DNA from: Aestuariirhabdus litorea
GTDB taxonomy: Bacteria; Pseudomonadota; Gammaproteobacteria; Pseudomonadales; Aestuariirhabdaceae
Assembly: GCF_003864255.1 (NCBI RefSeq)
Contig: NZ_QWEZ01000002.1
Span: forward strand, 868,001 to 932,000
Length of the DNA: 64,000 bases
Reading direction: 5' to 3'
The stretch's first letter is position 1; each line of letters starts with the position of its first letter. The notes under the pieces are model-generated. The model made no database searches, was not told the DNA's origin, and saw only the letters and a program-made list of their open reading frames with translations. Below, piece after piece: positions 37,413-45,539 of this stretch. A program made the translations under genes and the position numbers.

Positions 37413-39050
37413 ATGAAATATCCTCGTCTATCATTTCCCTGGCTGAGTGTGCTGCTGCTGATGGTGCTGTGTGGTTACCTCTATCTGCTGGCGCAACCGT
37501 CGCTCGCGAATTTTTATCGGCTACCCGAGGGGCTATTCGAGTGGCCTCTGCCGCTGGTGATGATGGCCTCGGTGTTTCTGCTGGTGTGGGTGGAGGTGCG
37601 GCGCTTCTGCGGGCGCCAGCAACGGTTGCTGCGGGCGATGGCGGCGATGGAGGAACAGGTGGCCGGCCTCAAGGAGAGTAAAAAGCAGCTGCAGAACAAG
37701 GCCCACAGCTACTCCAACCAGACCGAAAAGCTCAAGCTCTTTATCAGTGACCGGCTGTTGGAGTACATCGAATACGACGAGAAGTTCCTGCACTTCAAGG
37801 GCATCGCCGCCGAGGTGCGCCACAACGGGATCATCTGTTACGACCAGCTGGTGATGGCGCTGCAGCATGCCCGCGACCAGGCAGCGGAGCAGCCTCTTTA
37901 CCCGCAGGCGCTGACCAGCCTCAACTACCTGTGGGACCTGCTGGACCTCTCCACCGCAGACAACATCGCGCTCCATATCAACAACCAGCTGTGCGAGTGC
38001 GAGGAGTACTACTACCAGGCCCAGCTGCAGCGAGAGCAGGCCGGGCCCGAAGCGGCGCAACAGGCGCCGTCGGAGCTGCCCTATCGACCCACCTTTATGG
38101 CGCAGGATGCAGTGCTGCGGGCGTTGCGCCCGCTGATGGCGGAAACGGAGTTAGACGCGATCATTGAGCGGGAGGACAGCCTCTGCTCGGGGGAGGCCGG
38201 CGGCGGCTTCCGTTACCAGCTGGAGAAGGGGTGTGAACTGCTGGGTAACGAGAACCATCTGGTGCTGGTGGTGGAGAACCTGGTGAAAAACGGCCTCTTC
38301 TACAGTGCCCGGGCGGTGGCCAGCAGCCCGGCGGCTAAACGCTACCAGCAGGTGGCGCTGCGGCTGTCGAGGCAGGAGGGGCGGATGCGGCTGTCGGTCT
38401 TTAATCCCGGCCCCCCGATTGATGAGGCGAAGGCGGAGCAGATCTACCAGCTTGGCTATACCACTCGCCGGGCCAGGGATCAGCATGGCAGGGGGCTGGG
38501 GCTCTACTTCGTGAAGGAGATCGTCAACGGTTACGAAGGGGCGCTGGGCCACCACAATGTCGAGCACCGGGACGACAGCTACTCTATCCGCATCGAGTTC
38601 GAGGGCAGTGGCTTCAGTGGTGCCGAGGTGGTCACCGAGCTGGTGGAGGTGGGCCTCGATGGGGATCACAAACTGAGTTGCCGGCTCTCCTCGGGCGAGG
38701 AGGAGTCCGTTACCCGCATCCTCGAGTGGAAGCGGGGCAGGGCGATCCGGAGCGTAGAGATCACGGCACGCTCCAGCGGACAGACCCACGCCTTCACCGA
38801 TTTTTCCCTCAATGAAACGGTGCGGGGGCTGGACCCGGAGCACCCCCAGATACCCCGCTGGGCGCTGGAGGTGCAGGCGCGCAAACGTTCCAGCAAGATC
38901 AGCTTTATCCCTCTCGACAGCGAGGGGGTCTGTTTCGAGGTCAGCCTGCCGCTGGCGGATCGCCAGTTTGAGTACGACGAGGCGGAGGCTAGCCTCAGTG
39001 ACACCTACCTCAGCCGCATCGAGGAGCGCTATCGTTCCATTGAGCGTTAG
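37413..39050 (+). CDS. Membrane-bound histidine kinase (atypical)
   Basis: The 545-residue protein has two membrane helices (~9-28 and 44-62) with only a short periplasmic loop, a coiled coil (~70-110), and a cytoplasmic helical region where His137 in AAEVRHNGI is the best candidate phospho-acceptor. The ATPase domain has an N-box ENLVKNGL at 289-296, FNPGPPI at 330-336, and a G2 box HGRGLGLYFVKEI at 358-370. About 145 further residues after the ATPase core (~400-545) are not part of a standard kinase. I start at ATG 37413. It pairs with the response regulator immediately upstream. Confidence 0.8.
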   Translation: MKYPRLSFPWLSVLLLMVLCGYLYLLAQPSLANFYRLPEGLFEWPLPLVMMASVFLLVWVEVRRFCGRQQRLLRAMAAMEEQVAGLKESKKQLQNKAHSYSNQTEKLKLFISDRLLEYIEYDEKFLHFKGIAAEVRHNGIICYDQLVMALQHARDQAAEQPLYPQALTSLNYLWDLLDLSTADNIALHINNQLCECEEYYYQAQLQREQAGPEAAQQAPSELPYRPTFMAQDAVLRALRPLMAETELDAIIEREDSLCSGEAGGGFRYQLEKGCELLGNENHLVLVVENLVKNGLFYSARAVASSPAAKRYQQVALRLSRQEGRMRLSVFNPGPPIDEAKAEQIYQLGYTTRRARDQHGRGLGLYFVKEIVNGYEGALGHHNVEHRDDSYSIRIEFEGSGFSGAEVVTELVEVGLDGDHKLSCRLSSGEEESVTRILEWKRGRAIRSVEITARSSGQTHAFTDFSLNETVRGLDPEHPQIPRWALEVQARKRSSKISFIPLDSEGVCFEVSLPLADRQFEYDEAEASLSDTYLSRIEERYRSIER

Positions 39051-39067
39051 CGTGCCGCCGGCCCGTC

Positions 39068-39721
39068 TTAATGACGGCTATAGAGGGAGAGGGTGCCCTT
39101 GAACTGCTTCTCAAGGTAGCTGGTGTCCTCCAGCGGCTGGCGCTCGCAGGCGAACCCGCTCAACGCCATCTGTTTGCGGAACTTGTTGTGGTTGCCTCGA
39201 CCCGGATCGACGAGGATCACACTGCAAGCCTGGGCGGCGTGCAGGTCGATGAACGCGGCCAGCAACCGGGCGTGCCCCTCTTCGTAGAGCAGGTCGCTGC
39301 CGATGATCAGGTCGAACTCTCCCAGCGAGCTTTGGGTCTCCTTCCAGTCCATGCGCCGGAAGGGGATGCGCTGATCCTGGTTGAGATCGGTGTTGGCGTT
39401 GAGAAACTGCTCCGCCTCTGGATGGTAGTCGGTAGCGGTGATATCCGCGGACAACCGGTTCAGCAGCAGGCTGGAGAGGCCGATACCGCAGCCCACCTCC
39501 AGAATACGCTTGCCATCGAGGTCGTGGTCGAGCAGGTAGTGGGACATCACCACCCCCGAGGGCCAGACCACGCCGAACAGCGACCACTGGGCGGAGGAGA
39601 TGCCGAGGCGGGCAGCCCGGCCCAGGGGGTCGGAGTACTCCTGATTGTCCCTGAGGGTGCGGAGGTGAATATCGATCTGGCCAAACTCGAGGGTTTGGTA
39701 ACGTACGCGGGGGGATGACAT
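39068..39721 (-). CDS. SAM-dependent methyltransferase (METTL21-like)
   Basis: The 217-residue class I methyltransferase has motif I ILEVGCGIGLSSLLLNRL, post-I TATDYHPEA, and a DLIIGSDLLYE motif like the METTL21/lysine methyltransferase group (PF10294), preceded by VVWPSGVVMSHYLL. Protein lysine methylation is suggested by that resemblance, but a small-molecule substrate is possible. The gene is convergent with the kinase gene, 17 bases apart. Confidence 0.82.
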   Translation of the reverse strand: MSSPRVRYQTLEFGQIDIHLRTLRDNQEYSDPLGRAARLGISSAQWSLFGVVWPSGVVMSHYLLDHDLDGKRILEVGCGIGLSSLLLNRLSADITATDYHPEAEQFLNANTDLNQDQRIPFRRMDWKETQSSLGEFDLIIGSDLLYEEGHARLLAAFIDLHAAQACSVILVDPGRGNHNKFRKQMALSGFACERQPLEDTSYLEKQFKGTLSLYSRH

Positions 39722-39874
39722 AGGCAACCTGCGGCATTCGTGAAGAGAAGCAGCAGCCAGCTTGCGGGCGCAAGGTAAATGCCATGAGCCCCCATCATAC
39801 GCCTTGGGGCCGCCAATATCGATCACTGAATGAGCACAGGGCGGTGGCCAGCGCCCGGGCAAGCTCTGTCAGGG

Positions 39875-40282
39875 CTAGCGCTGCGGCGGGATGGCGTAGG
39901 TGCCGACCGCGTGGGCTACCGGCTCGCTCTCCCCCTCGCTGTAGAGGGAGACCTCCCCCACCGCCAGGCTGCGCCCCACCTTCATCAGCTGGCACTCGCC
40001 GATCAGGTCGCGGTCGGCGCGGGGTTTACGCATGAAGTTGATGCTGAAACTGGTGGTGACCGCCAGCGGCACAATGCCGATCTCGCCGAGAATGGCGGCA
40101 TAAAGCGCCACATCCGCCAGCGCCATGAGTGTGGGACCCGACACCGTACCGCCGGGGCGCAGGTCGGCCTCGGTCACGGCGTGCTTCAGGGTGGCGGAGC
40201 GGGGGCCGAGCGACAACAGCGTACAGCGGCTCTGGGGAAACTCGCTGGCCAGGAAGTCGCTCAGCTGCTGGGGGTCGGTCAT
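39875..40282 (-). CDS. PaaI-like hotdog-fold thioesterase
   Basis: The 135-residue protein has a hotdog thioesterase core: LRPGGTVSGPTLMALADVALYAAI, then SFSINFMRKP and a late VAHAVGTYAIP. The usual HGG motif of PaaI reads RPGGTVSG, as in several proteobacterial acyl-CoA thioesterases. The ATG at 40282 is chosen; a much longer open frame to 41179 is the antisense of the GST gene. Substrate unknown. Confidence 0.83.
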   Translation of the reverse strand: MTDPQQLSDFLASEFPQSRCTLLSLGPRSATLKHAVTEADLRPGGTVSGPTLMALADVALYAAILGEIGIVPLAVTTSFSINFMRKPRADRDLIGECQLMKVGRSLAVGEVSLYSEGESEPVAHAVGTYAIPPQR

Positions 40283-40390
40283 CGGGGGCGCCTCGGTCAA
40301 AATGAGGTCTATGTGTACCATAGAATGGGGCGTCGAGGTAATTCGGCATATACTGAGAGGCTGGAAATCGGCGACCGAGGTGACCCTCCC

Positions 40391-41044
40391 ATGACAGACC
40401 TGACCCTGGTGATCGGCAACAAGAACTACTCCTCCTGGTCGCTGCGACCCTGGCTGCTGCTGCGCCAGTTCGATATCCCCTTCAATGAGGTGCGAATTCC
40501 CCTCTTTACGCCGGACTTTGCCGAGGCGGTGGGGCGCTGGTCGGGGGCGGGCCGGGTTCCGGTGCTGGCCGCGGGGGAACTCCGGGTGTGGGATTCGCTG
40601 GCGATCTGCGAGTACGTCAACGAGCACTATCTGGCGGGAGCCGGCTGGCCCCAGGACTCCGGGGTGCGGGCCTGGGCCCGTTCGGTGTGCGCCGAGATGC
40701 ACTCCGGCTTTGCCAACCTGCGCCACTCCATGCCGATGAACTGCCGCCGCACCATTGAGGGCTTTGTGGTGGAGCCGCCTGTGCAGGCGGATATCAAACG
40801 CATCACCAAGATCTGGCGCCAGTGTCGCGAACGCTTTGCCGAGGATGGCCCCTGGCTGTTTGGCGCCTTCTCCATCGCCGATGCGATGTTTGCCCCCGTG
40901 GCCGTGCGCTTCCAGGGCTACGGCGTTGCGCTGCCCGAACCGGCACAGGGCTACCAGCAGCAGCTGTGGAATCACCCCGCACTGCAGGCGTGGGTCGAGG
41001 CGGCGCGGCAGGAGAGCGAGGTGATCGAAGAGGAGGAGGTGTAG
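40391..41044 (+). CDS. Glutathione S-transferase family protein
   Basis: The 217-residue protein has a thioredoxin-like N-terminal domain with NKNYSSWSLRPWLLL at ~10-24 (Ser as the probable catalytic residue), GRVPVLAAGELRVWDSLAI for glutathione binding, and an all-helical C-terminal domain. It is divergent from the thioesterase gene. The GST class is not clear; detoxification is a family-level guess. Confidence 0.9.
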   Translation: MTDLTLVIGNKNYSSWSLRPWLLLRQFDIPFNEVRIPLFTPDFAEAVGRWSGAGRVPVLAAGELRVWDSLAICEYVNEHYLAGAGWPQDSGVRAWARSVCAEMHSGFANLRHSMPMNCRRTIEGFVVEPPVQADIKRITKIWRQCRERFAEDGPWLFGAFSIADAMFAPVAVRFQGYGVALPEPAQGYQQQLWNHPALQAWVEAARQESEVIEEEEV

Positions 41045-41049
41045 CGGGG

Positions 41050-41361
41050 TTAAGCCCTCGGCAGCCTGCCGTTGCGCGCTTCGATACAGTCCTGTTCTCC
41101 CTCTGCGAACTCGCGGCAGATCAGGGGGCGTCGGTCGTAGATCGTGCAGCGCAGGGTGCTCCGGTCCAGGGCGGCACACCAGCCGTCATCGAGGCGGGCC
41201 ATCGTCTGCCCTCCCCAGCGGTCGCTGGCGATCAGCTCCGCGGGTACCCCGGTGTCGCTGATCAGCAGCACCTCAAGACGGCAGCAGCAGGCCTGGCAGC
41301 TCTCGCAGGTTATGGGGGACTGGTTCACGGGGGTGAGTGGTATGGCGGGGAGGGAGTTCAT
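41050..41361 (-). CDS. YkgJ-type cysteine cluster protein
   Basis: The 103-residue protein has the YkgJ/CxxxxC pattern: CESCQACCCRLEV at ~19-31, CAALDRSTLRCTIYDRRPLICREF at ~62-85 (shown only in part: LRCTIYDRRPLICREF), and a late Cys in QDCIEARNG. Members of this family bind Zn or an Fe-S cluster; function unknown. Divergent from the Cys/His-repeat polyserine gene that starts 152 bases away. Confidence 0.86.
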   Translation of the reverse strand: MNSLPAIPLTPVNQSPITCESCQACCCRLEVLLISDTGVPAELIASDRWGGQTMARLDDGWCAALDRSTLRCTIYDRRPLICREFAEGEQDCIEARNGRLPRA

Positions 41362-41513
41362 CGTGTCTCTGGGGGGCAGGCGAGCCCCAGTATAACGCGA
41401 TTGAAGGCCTTGGGTCGCGGTCGATAGGCTATACTGGGAACGATACGCATTTGCGTGACCCCTCCCCCCCGATCTCCCGCAGTGATCCCCATCGTCGCCC
41501 AAGGGGGGCTGCC

Positions 41514-42773
41514 ATGGCTGACCATATTCATGAACTTCCGGTGTGCGGCTTCGGAGCCCACAACCCCCACGATGCCAGCTGCAGCGGATTCGGCGATGAG
41601 ATCGCCTGCGGCGAGATCGTCGATCCGGCGCACCCCCATTTTGGCAAGGCGCTGTGCCGCCATCGCGATGGCCCGGCGACGCCCCCGGGCCAGCACGACC
41701 ATATCCACGACCTGCCGGTGTGCGGCTTTGGCGTCCATTCGCCCCATGCCGCCAGCTGTGCGGGGCGTGATAACCCGATCGCCTGCGGCGAGATTGTGGA
41801 CCCGGCGCACCCCCATTTCGGCCGCGCGCTCTGCCGCCATGCCGGCCCGCCCCCGGTGGCCTCCAGTTTCTCCTCAAGCAGCCCCTCCGGGACCAGCAGT
41901 GCGTCGAGCGCCAGTGGGCCATCAAGCTCGGGCGGGCCATCGGGCTCCAGCGCCAGTAGTGGCTCATCGGGCAGCAGTTCGTCGGGCTCCAGTGGCTTCT
42001 CCGGCTCGAGTGGCCCTTCAAGCGTCTCCAGCTCCAGCAGCTCATCGGGCTCCAGCGGCTCCTCCAGTTCCGGTAGTAGCACCAGCTCCGGCAGTAGCAC
42101 CAGTTCTGGCAGCAGTACCAGCTCGGCGTCGAGTAGCTCCTCCGGGGGCGGTGGTGGGAGCGGCATCGACTGGGAGGGTTGGCTCAGGACATTGCTGCGC
42201 TGGTTGCTCAGTTTCGGTGCCATCGCTGCCTTCTGGATTCTGGTGTGGCTGACCTGGCTGGGGCTGCAGTTCCCCTGGCTGTTCGAGCTGCCCTGGTTCC
42301 TCGCCTTCTGGCAGTGGCTGTGGCGCTGGGTGCACGGCACCACGCCGCCGATCCCCCCCATCTGGCCGCCGGTGCCGGAGCTGCCGCCGGGGGTGCCTGA
42401 GCCACCCACCCCGCCTCCGGCCAGCTCCGGCTCCTCTGTCCCCGGCCCCTCCAGCTCGCTGAGCTCATCGAGCGCCCCCTCATCGAGCAGCAGCTCCAGC
42501 GAACCGCTGCCGAGTACCTCCTCCAGCAGCGCCTCGGAGGAGGTGGTGATACCGCCCCCCATGACCGGCCACTGCGAAGTGGAGTATCACTGGTGGTTTG
42601 GCTGGTGGGTGCGCTGCAAGGGCAGCGAACACTGTCCGCCGGGCAAGCGTTGTATTCTGCTGTGGCGGCGCAAGGGGTCGCAGGAGCACTGGGCCGATGC
42701 CGGCATCATCCACGGTGGTAGCCTCAAGTACAACGAGGAGATGGAGTACCGCTGCGTCTGTCGCGCCCGCTAA
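41514..42773 (+). CDS. Cys/His-repeat, polyserine, membrane-associated protein of unknown function
   Basis: The 419-residue protein has four parts. (1) Two near-identical ~47-residue repeats with period 59, beginning HIHELPVCGFG and HIHDLPVCGFG, each with four Cys (11, 23, 32, 48; and 70, 82, 91, 107) and seven His, ending PHFGKALCRH. (2) A Ser/Gly low-complexity linker (~113-215). (3) A Trp-rich hydrophobic segment, probably two membrane passes (~225-268), then Pro-rich and a second Ser linker. (4) A C-terminal Cys domain (~360-419) with HCEVEYHWWFGW, CKGSEHCPPGKRC and CVCRAR. Starts at ATG 41514 behind AAGGGGGG. The Cys/His repeats look metal-binding. No family recognised. Polyserine linkers are familiar from secreted enzymes of marine Cellvibrionales. 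Confidence 0.75.
   Translation: MADHIHELPVCGFGAHNPHDASCSGFGDEIACGEIVDPAHPHFGKALCRHRDGPATPPGQHDHIHDLPVCGFGVHSPHAASCAGRDNPIACGEIVDPAHPHFGRALCRHAGPPPVASSFSSSSPSGTSSASSASGPSSSGGPSGSSASSGSSGSSSSGSSGFSGSSGPSSVSSSSSSSGSSGSSSSGSSTSSGSSTSSGSSTSSASSSSSGGGGGSGIDWEGWLRTLLRWLLSFGAIAAFWILVWLTWLGLQFPWLFELPWFLAFWQWLWRWVHGTTPPIPPIWPPVPELPPGVPEPPTPPPASSGSSVPGPSSSLSSSSAPSSSSSSSEPLPSTSSSSASEEVVIPPPMTGHCEVEYHWWFGWWVRCKGSEHCPPGKRCILLWRRKGSQEHWADAGIIHGGSLKYNEEMEYRCVCRAR
41523..41840 (+). repeat. Tandem duplication of the Cys/His module (177-bp period)
   Basis: Units begin at 41523 and 41700. Each encodes HIHxLPVCGFGxHxPHxASC, then IACGEIVDPAHPHFG and ALCRH. Protein identity between the units is high, while synonymous differences are present, so the duplication is not very recent. 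Confidence 0.85.
42072..42125 (+). repeat. 18-bp imperfect tandem repeats in the polyserine linker
   Basis: About three copies of an AGTAGCACCAGCTCCGGC-like unit encode a repeating STSSGS. Such units may expand and contract by slippage. Confidence 0.65.
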
Positions 42774-43771
42774 CCGCCGCTAAGCAGCGGCGCCAGGCAT
42801 CGCGCCTGCGCCGGACTCAGGGTTGAGCAGCGGCCTCCGTCGAGGTAGTAGTCGATGGCGCGGATCACATCGGCAGCGCGGATCATCTCCATGCAGCGGG
42901 GCAGGCTGCCCACCACATCCAGGCACCGCTGGTCGGGATGGTCCTTGGGGTCACCGTCACCCAGGGGCAGGGTGCGGGAGCGCCAGCAGCCCCCCGTGCT
43001 GCAGCAGGGCAGGGCCCCCAGGGTGTGCAGGAACTGATGGTGGGGGTAGGCCTCCCAATGCACCGGCTCGCGCCCGCCGGCCACCACCACGCAGGGACGG
43101 CTGCCGGGGCGCCCAGCAGGCGGCTCCACCGCCGCCGCCAGGTGCATCGCCAGGGTCACCGGGCACAGCACACCCTCGGCGTGGTGCACCAGCCGCACCA
43201 GCTGGCGCAGGTTGGTTTTCTCCCGCAGGTTGAGGACCCCCCTGAGCGCGGGATGGTGATGGTTTGCCTCCCCCACCTGAACAAACAGCAGACGGCCCTG
43301 GAAATGGTCCACCACCTGCTGAAAGCGCTCGCTGGCCCACCACTTGATGGAGAAATCGTATTTGCCCCCCGCCACCAGTACCCAGAAGGGGAGCGGCTCG
43401 CGGGTCTGCTCCTGCACCTGCGAGATCCAGCTACGCTCGGCGGCCGACAAGTGGATGTCGCCTCCGAAACGGGTCGGTTTGATCGCCAGCTGCAGCTGCT
43501 GGTTGAGGTGGTCGATAAAGCCGTGGATAAAATGGTAGGGGAGCTGGTTGCTGTGGTTGATCAGGGGGTACTGGCAGTCGATCAGCTCCACCCCGGGGTC
43601 GCTTTCGCTGAGGGCGCAGAGGTAGGGGTTGTGCTCCCACAGCGCCGGGCAGGGGGTGCGTACATCGGTCTGAAACTGGCCGGGGTAGTGGGCGTGGAGA
43701 TCGCGCACCGCCGCCGTCAACATAAGGATATCGCCGGGGGACTGGAAGTTTCGCAGTATCAGCTGGCGCAT
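42770..43771 (-). CDS. Glycosyltransferase family 9-like protein
   Basis: The 333-residue protein resembles ADP-heptose:LPS heptosyltransferases: MRQLILRNFQSPGDILMLTA at the N-terminus (the family's R-x3-GD-x(5)-T motif), WVLVAGGKYDFSIKWW, and a C-terminal region CPVTLAMHLAAAVEPP in place of the DSGLMHLA motif. The latter lacks the Asp/Ser of typical heptosyltransferases, so the donor may differ. ATG 43771 is chosen; 43801 is possible. The stop codon overlaps the end of the polyserine gene from the other strand. Confidence 0.75.
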   Translation of the reverse strand: MRQLILRNFQSPGDILMLTAAVRDLHAHYPGQFQTDVRTPCPALWEHNPYLCALSESDPGVELIDCQYPLINHSNQLPYHFIHGFIDHLNQQLQLAIKPTRFGGDIHLSAAERSWISQVQEQTREPLPFWVLVAGGKYDFSIKWWASERFQQVVDHFQGRLLFVQVGEANHHHPALRGVLNLREKTNLRQLVRLVHHAEGVLCPVTLAMHLAAAVEPPAGRPGSRPCVVVAGGREPVHWEAYPHHQFLHTLGALPCCSTGGCWRSRTLPLGDGDPKDHPDQRCLDVVGSLPRCMEMIRAADVIRAIDYYLDGGRCSTLSPAQARCLAPLLSGG

Positions 43772-43895
43772 GCCGGGCTCCCTGTTGCGCGGGGTCTGCA
43801 CAGGTCCTTAGTGTAGCCAATGGCGTGGCCTGCCCCTCTGATCCAGCTATCGCCAAGGGTCGGGTGGGGTAAGGGGGGCGGGCGCGGGCGCGGGT

Positions 43896-43924
43896 TTGAC
43901 AACCCCGCTGAACTCACCTAACAC
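43896..43924 (+). promoter_or_regulatory. Candidate sigma70 promoter for the globin-cyclase genes
   Basis: A perfect TTGACA at 43896-43901 and TAACAC at 43919-43924 are 17 bp apart, about 145 bases before the globin start. The rest of the 295-base gap between the glycosyltransferase and globin genes shows no further gene. Confidence 0.5.
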
Positions 43925-44066
43925 TTAGGTTGTTCCCATGATGTGACGAGTGCTCCCAAACCCTGGTGGGGGCGGCCTCGGCACCACCCCGACGGATCAG
44001 TCGTGACGCCCTGCGCAGCCTTGCTGCTGAAGAGCCACAGCGCCCCGGCTGGCAGGAGATTGCAGA

Positions 44067-44432
44067 TTGAGCCAGTCCCTGTTTGAAAAATATGGCGGCT
44101 TCGCCACCGTGAGCCGGATTGTGTCGGCCTTCTACGACCAGGTGCTGGAGTCTGAGCGCCTGTCGCCCTATTTCGCGGGGCTGGATATGCGCCGCCTGGT
44201 GGACCACCAGACCAAATTCATCTCGGCCCTGATGGGCGGCCCCGCCAGTTTCTCCAACGAAGCACTGCAGCGGGCCCACAGCCGCCTCTCCATTGACAAC
44301 GCCGCCTTCGACGAAGCGGTCGATCTGCTGAAGATGACCTTCGAGGATTTCGATATGGAGGAGGGGGATATCGGCATCCTCATGGGAGAGGTAATGAGCC
44401 GGCGCAGCTACATTGTCACACGCAAGGGCTGA
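44067..44432 (+). CDS. Truncated hemoglobin (group I-like)
   Basis: The 121-residue globin has the Phe-Tyr pair FYDQV (Tyr23 at B10), VDHQTKFISALMGGP (E helix region, GGP turn) and the probable proximal heme ligand His71 in LQRAHSRLSID. It starts at TTG 44067, with AGGAG about eight to twelve bases upstream. It ends three bases before a nucleotide cyclase gene, so the globin is likely a separate oxygen or NO sensor or reductant for the cyclase rather than a respiratory protein. Confidence 0.88.
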   Translation: MSQSLFEKYGGFATVSRIVSAFYDQVLESERLSPYFAGLDMRRLVDHQTKFISALMGGPASFSNEALQRAHSRLSIDNAAFDEAVDLLKMTFEDFDMEEGDIGILMGEVMSRRSYIVTRKG

Positions 44433-44435
44433 GGG

Positions 44436-45482
44436 ATGGACAGCCGCCTCGACATGAAGCAGGTGATCCAGAGCATCGGCTGTGGCGTGGCGCTTGTGGA
44501 CCCCGCCAACTGGGAGCTGGTGTTCGAGAATGCACGCTTTTTCGACTGGTTTCCCCCTTCCGGGGAGGATGAGGGGCGCCTGCCCCAGCGCCTGGCGGGC
44601 TTCGATACCGACAAGGCGGCCCAGCGCCTGCAGCAGCGTGGCAAGTACAGCACCGAGGCCATGGCCCACAGCAAGGGGCGTGAGCTGCCGGTGCGCATAG
44701 AGTGTCGCCACCTGTCGATGGAGGGGCAGGATCTCTACCTGATCGAGGCGCAGGATATCTCCAAGGAGAAGGAGACCCAGTTTATGCTGGATTCCTACTC
44801 CCGCCTGGCGGAGAAAAAAAACAAGGAGGTGGAGAAGGAGAAGGAGCGGGTCGAGCGGCTGCTGCTCAATATCATGCCGCGCCAGGTGTACGAGGAGCTA
44901 AAGGATTTTGGCACCACCACCCCGCAGCGCTTTGATAAGGCCTCGATACTGGTGCTCGACTTCGTGCGCTTTACAGAGATGACCATCTCCAAGGACGCCA
45001 GCGCCCTGGTCTCCGAGCTGAACGATATCTTCTCCGCCTTTGACCGCATCGTCGAGATGTTTGGCTGCGAGCGCATCCGCACCATCGGCGACTCCTACCT
45101 GGCGGTATCGGGTATCCCCGAGGAGAGCAGCGACCACACCCGTAATATCGCCCGGGTCGCGGTGCGCATGCGCCGCTACCTCGAGAAGCGTAACGCTGCC
45201 CACCCCACCCAGTGGCGCTGCCGCATCGGCATCAACACCGGCACCGTCATCGGCTCACTGGTGGGCATCCAGAAATACGTCTACGACCTGTTCGGCCCGG
45301 GCGTCAACCTCGCCTGCCGCATGGAGAGCCTGTCGGAACCCATGCGCATCACCGTCAACCAGGCCACCTATGAACTGATCAAGGAGGAGTTCGCCTTTAT
45401 CCCCCGCGGCGAGGTGGAGGTTAAAGGGTTCGGCATTATGCCCCTCTACTTCCTCGAAGAGGAGCTTAAGCGCAGCTATTGA
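44436..45482 (+). CDS. PAS-class III nucleotide cyclase, probably adenylate cyclase
   Basis: The 348-residue protein has an N-terminal PAS-like domain (~8-110), a charged signalling helix (~115-150) ending in the soluble-cyclase motif RLLLNIMPRQVYEEL, and a class III cyclase domain (~165-340). Metal-binding Asp175 (LVLDFVRF) and Asp219 (TIGDS), and the transition-state pair Asn291/Arg295 (VNLACRMES) are kept. At the base-recognition positions, Arg215 replaces the usual Lys of adenylate cyclases and Asp284 (YDLFG) is kept, which argues for ATP over GTP. Linked to the upstream globin (3-base gap). Confidence 0.88.
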   Translation: MDSRLDMKQVIQSIGCGVALVDPANWELVFENARFFDWFPPSGEDEGRLPQRLAGFDTDKAAQRLQQRGKYSTEAMAHSKGRELPVRIECRHLSMEGQDLYLIEAQDISKEKETQFMLDSYSRLAEKKNKEVEKEKERVERLLLNIMPRQVYEELKDFGTTTPQRFDKASILVLDFVRFTEMTISKDASALVSELNDIFSAFDRIVEMFGCERIRTIGDSYLAVSGIPEESSDHTRNIARVAVRMRRYLEKRNAAHPTQWRCRIGINTGTVIGSLVGIQKYVYDLFGPGVNLACRMESLSEPMRITVNQATYELIKEEFAFIPRGEVEVKGFGIMPLYFLEEELKRSY

Positions 45483-45539
45483 GTGACCTTAAACCCGAGA
45501 TTTTGCGCGGGTCCGGGCACTTTCACCCTGGTGACCAAT

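Noticed and set aside
40283-41179. N-terminal extension of the thioesterase frame to 41179
   Set aside because: The extension is antisense to the GST gene and has no hotdog-fold features; ATG 40282 gives the normal family length.
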